Source: JAAYJR01 sp964563975
GTDB taxonomy: Bacteria > Bacteroidota > Bacteroidia > Bacteroidales > Prolixibacteraceae
NCBI GenBank assembly: GCA_964563975.1
Contig: CAZLZJ010000050.1
Coordinates: 1-16,403 of the forward strand
Reading direction: 5' to 3'
DNA: 16,403 nucleotides
Positions 15,396 through 16,403 of the stretch are shown one piece after another. Below the pieces are notes generated by a model. The model had not been told where the DNA came from. It ran no database searches and worked only from the letters and a program-made list of their open reading frames with translations. Position 1 is the stretch's first letter. The number at the start of each line of letters is the position of its first letter. Position numbers and translations under genes: made by a program.

Positions 15396-16403
15396 TTATT
15401 CTACTGCCTTTCTGATCTCTTCGAGTTGTTGTTTTATATTTTTATCATCGGGCCTTAGTTCTAATGCTTTCCTGTACCAAAACCGGGCAACATTGAAATT
15501 ATTTCTATTAAAGGCTTCTTTTCCATTTTCAATATACTCCTCAAATTTTTGACCTGACCGGCTGGCCATGCGCTCTTCAACAAGTTCACTTATAGCCCGT
15601 AATTGCTCTTTTGGGTAATTCTCTTCAGCTTTAACAGATAGTGCCCGGTTGTACCAACCTCTGGCAACAGCTAACTGATTTTCACGAAATGTAGAATCGG
15701 CAAGATCAATAAAACCCTGATAATCTCTATCACGCTGATTTAACAGCAGTCCGTTTACCAACCTGTTGATCTCATTTATTCTTGTTGGCGGGTATGTCTC
15801 ACCGGGTTTTATATCCCACGCTTTATAGTACCAGGCTCTCGAAATATTATACTGCTTATTATCAAAAGAATCATCAGCCCTGACAATATACTGACTATAT
15901 AATTGATTTAACCCGGCATCACTCATTATCTCCTTTTCAATCATCTCTTGCTTCTGTTGATCAAGATTTCGTTTTCTCTCTTCCAGATCAGCAACAGCCT
16001 TTTGCTCAGCTAATAAACGTTCCTCATCCTGTCTGAGGATTTCATCAATCTTTTTAATCTGATTTGCAGGATAACTCTCATCAGGCTTAATAGTTAAAGC
16101 TCCCTGGTATCCCTTCTTTGCCTCATCATACGACCGGCTTCTGAATAAACCATCTGCTGCCAGAATAACTGTTCTATAATTTTCATCTGCTTCCTGTTGT
16201 TTTAAAATTTCATCAATTGCGGCAATCCGCTCTTTTGGATAATTTTCTTCAGGTTTTATACTTGATGCTTTCTCATAGCCCTGTTTGGAAGGGAGATAAT
16301 TTTTTAAATTAAACTGTTGGTCTGCAAATAAAACAGCATCCTGAAATGACCTGTCAGTCCTTTCCTGCTCTAATCTGGCTAACATCTGTTCTCTCATCAA
16401 ATT
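15396..16403 (-). CDS. TPR-like repeat protein, 5' end outside the window
   Basis: The visible 335 or so residues are the C-terminal part; the frame is still open at the right edge, so the Met/TTG near 16400 is not a supported start. It contains five degenerate helical repeats of about 55-60 residues: roughly A-D-x-x-F, then Y-x-x-A-[KR]-x-x-Y-x-x-A, then [IL]-K-P-x-E-x-Y-P and I-x-x-I. Examples are ENYPKERI, ESYPANQI, ETYPPTRI and ENYPKEQL. A charged coiled-coil-like insert rich in E, K, R and Q (about 127-160) separates repeats two and three. Such repeats usually mediate protein-protein contacts. No enzyme domain is visible in this part, so role and partner are unknown. It ends 14 nt from the convergent hypothetical gene. 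Confidence 0.75.
   Translation of the reverse strand, partial: NLMREQMLARLEQERTDRSFQDAVLFADQQFNLKNYLPSKQGYEKASSIKPEENYPKERIAAIDEILKQQEADENYRTVILAADGLFRSRSYDEAKKGYQGALTIKPDESYPANQIKKIDEILRQDEERLLAEQKAVADLEERKRNLDQQKQEMIEKEIMSDAGLNQLYSQYIVRADDSFDNKQYNISRAWYYKAWDIKPGETYPPTRINEINRLVNGLLLNQRDRDYQGFIDLADSTFRENQLAVARGWYNRALSVKAEENYPKEQLRAISELVEERMASRSGQKFEEYIENGKEAFNRNNFNVARFWYRKALELRPDDKNIKQQLEEIRKAVE

Overview
The window comes from a member of the Bacteroidota, most likely class Bacteroidia. The signs are a SusC/SusD outer-membrane pair, an ECF sigma factor and FecR-type anti-sigma pair with a DUF4974-like C-terminus, an STN domain on the SusC protein, low-GC DNA, and starts without clear Shine-Dalgarno sequences. 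A run of exactly 100 N flanked by two identical 55-bp copies shows that this is a scaffolded draft assembly.

Right part: a TPR-like repeat protein (minus strand, running off the right edge) converges on a conserved hypothetical gene (plus strand). The hypothetical gene is divergent from the sigma factor. Reading leftward on the minus strand come the ECF sigma factor (13779-14485, through the gap), FecR (12590-13624), SusC (9159-12488 from the preferred start) and SusD (7727-9139). A strong hairpin follows SusD. Two further hairpins sit just before fecR and just before susC. This is a polysaccharide-utilisation locus of the ECF/anti-sigma type: SusC binds glycan, its STN domain signals to FecR, and FecR releases the sigma factor.

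Left part, all on the minus strand: a broken GH20-like gene (6588-7656), a Tat-exported GH20 gene (4992-6584), a 3' fragment of a second copy of the same GH20-like family (4555-4992), a Sec-exported GH20 beta-N-acetylhexosaminidase gene (2319-4418), a strongly decayed third copy (about 2041-2275), a cytoplasmic TIM-barrel hydrolase-like gene (915-1964) and a SIS-domain sugar-phosphate protein (149-904). The two GH20 enzymes point to a substrate containing beta-linked N-acetylhexosamine. The substrate itself cannot be named from sequence.

The main unexpected observation is that one GH20-like family occurs three times in 5.6 kb, at three stages of decay, alternating with intact GH20 genes. I found no CRISPR array, no insertion sequence, no tRNA or rRNA, and no clearly novel defence or mobile system.
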